The position numbers were made by a program, and so were the translations under genes. From the NCBI RefSeq assembly GCF_001949145.1, contig NW_019091412.1, positions 617,286 through 681,285 on the forward strand: a stretch of 64,000 nt of DNA, given 5' to 3'. The notes beneath the pieces were generated by a model, which was given only the letters and a program-made list of their open reading frames with translations, was not told the origin of the DNA and searched no databases. Of the stretch, positions 63,235-64,000 are shown piece by piece; within the stretch, counting starts at the first letter, position 1, and every line of letters begins with the position of its first letter. This stretch comes from Acanthaster planci (taxonomy: Eukaryota; Echinodermata; Asteroidea; Valvatida; Acanthasteridae).

Positions 63235-64000
63235 TGAACCTGCAGAGGGTTACCCATGCGTTTTTAATTTTCATTTAACCAAGCGTTTGTTGAAAAATTA
63301 AAATATGCAGGGGGCTAGCCTCGAATTTCAGTTAATGTTGAGAGCGTTTGTTTTTCTAATTTATAATAACACCCCAAATTAGTAAGCCTTTTGTATTAAG
63401 TATTTTTCAGAAAATATGGGGTTTATTGAGATATAAACATCACCATGGGTTTGACTCGTGTTTTTATAAATTTTCAGAAACTTTTGGGTATATTGGAAAA
63501 TATGAGGAAAGGAACAGGTTATTTTGAAAATAAATCATCTTTGCAAATATTAAATCTGCAATATTTATAAAATCTTAATTTTTTGGAGATACATCTTTGC
63601 ATCAAGATTCAAATCTCCAAGGGGTTAGCCTTGCATTTGAATTAAATGTCCGAAAATTTGTGGGGTGTTGAAAAATGAAAACTTGCAAGGGGTAAGCCCT
63701 CCATTTGAATTAGATTTCCGAAAAATTGGATTTTGTTCAAAAATGAAAACTTGCAAGGGGTTACCCTTGCTTTTGAATTAAATTTCCAAAAATTTTGGGG
63801 TTGTTGAAAAATGGAAACTTGCAAGGGGTTAGCCTTGCTTTTGAATGAAATTTCTGAAAATTTGGATTTTTCTGATAAAAGAAAACTTGCAAGGGGTTAG
63901 CCTTGCATTTGGATTAAATTTCCGAAAATTTGGAATTTGTTCAAAAATGAAAACTTGCAAGGGGTTTCCCTTGCATTTGAATTAAATTTCCAAAAATTTT
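63235..64000 (+). repeat. 68-bp tandem repeat array running off the window edge
   Basis: The motif ACTTGCAAGG starts at 63681, 63749, 63817, 63885 and 63953, exactly 68 bp apart each time, and a related copy sits at about 63613. Each unit reads roughly AAACTTGCAAGGGGTTAGCC then TTGCATTTGAATTAAATTTCCGAAAATTTGG plus a variable middle. Diverged copies start near 63240 and 63305 (GGGGGCTAGCC, GAGGGTTACCC). The array does not end inside the window. Short minus-strand open frames in it are repeat artefacts. Confidence 0.92.

Noticed and set aside
1-64000. CRISPR arrays, bacterial operons, riboswitches and rRNA genes
   Set aside because: None seen. The spliced genes show this is animal nuclear DNA, and the only regular array (68 bp, right end) has no spacer-repeat structure.

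Overview
The window is nuclear DNA from an animal. It has long intergenic stretches, spliced genes with GT-AG introns of 0.1 to 8.6 kb, retroelement relics, microsatellites and no bacterial-style operons. Three protein-coding genes can be supported: an FGF8/17/18-type growth factor (minus strand), an intronless Renilla-luciferase/haloalkane-dehalogenase-like enzyme (plus) and the ER co-chaperone SIL1 (plus). An RLuc-like gene together with a FGF8/17/18 gene, plus frequent TACATGTA-type motifs, fits an invertebrate deuterostome (echinoderm, hemichordate or amphioxus). The exact group cannot be fixed from this sequence.

Layout. 1-27,985 is gene-poor. It holds low-complexity tracts, one or two doubtful orphan exons (a TIL-like cysteine exon at 7,501 and a TSP1-like piece near 22,501), a tRNA-derived relic at 14,968-15,035 and a decayed LINE 3' end at 20,330-20,837. 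It also holds a near-complete Illumina P7 adapter sequence at 9,195-9,218, which marks an assembly artefact. 27,986-43,215 is the FGF gene, read right to left in four coding exons whose phases join into one 217-residue secreted protein. 43,216-52,766 is another stretch with no recognised gene. 52,767-53,896 is a foldback-type element with long inverted ends made of short sub-repeats. 54,993-55,988 is the RLuc-like enzyme. 58,359-62,615 is SIL1 in eight coding exons (489 residues). From about 63,235 the window runs into a tandem array that settles into an exact 68-bp period and continues past the window edge.

The three genes do not form one pathway. FGF is an extracellular signal, SIL1 acts inside the ER on BiP, and the RLuc-like protein is a soluble alpha/beta-hydrolase with unknown substrate (dehalogenase or coelenterazine luciferase). 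FGF and the RLuc-like gene are divergently oriented with about 11.8 kb between their coding starts. The RLuc-like gene and SIL1 are in tandem. The large FGF introns and the flanking gene deserts are the likely place for developmental enhancers, but none can be named from sequence alone.
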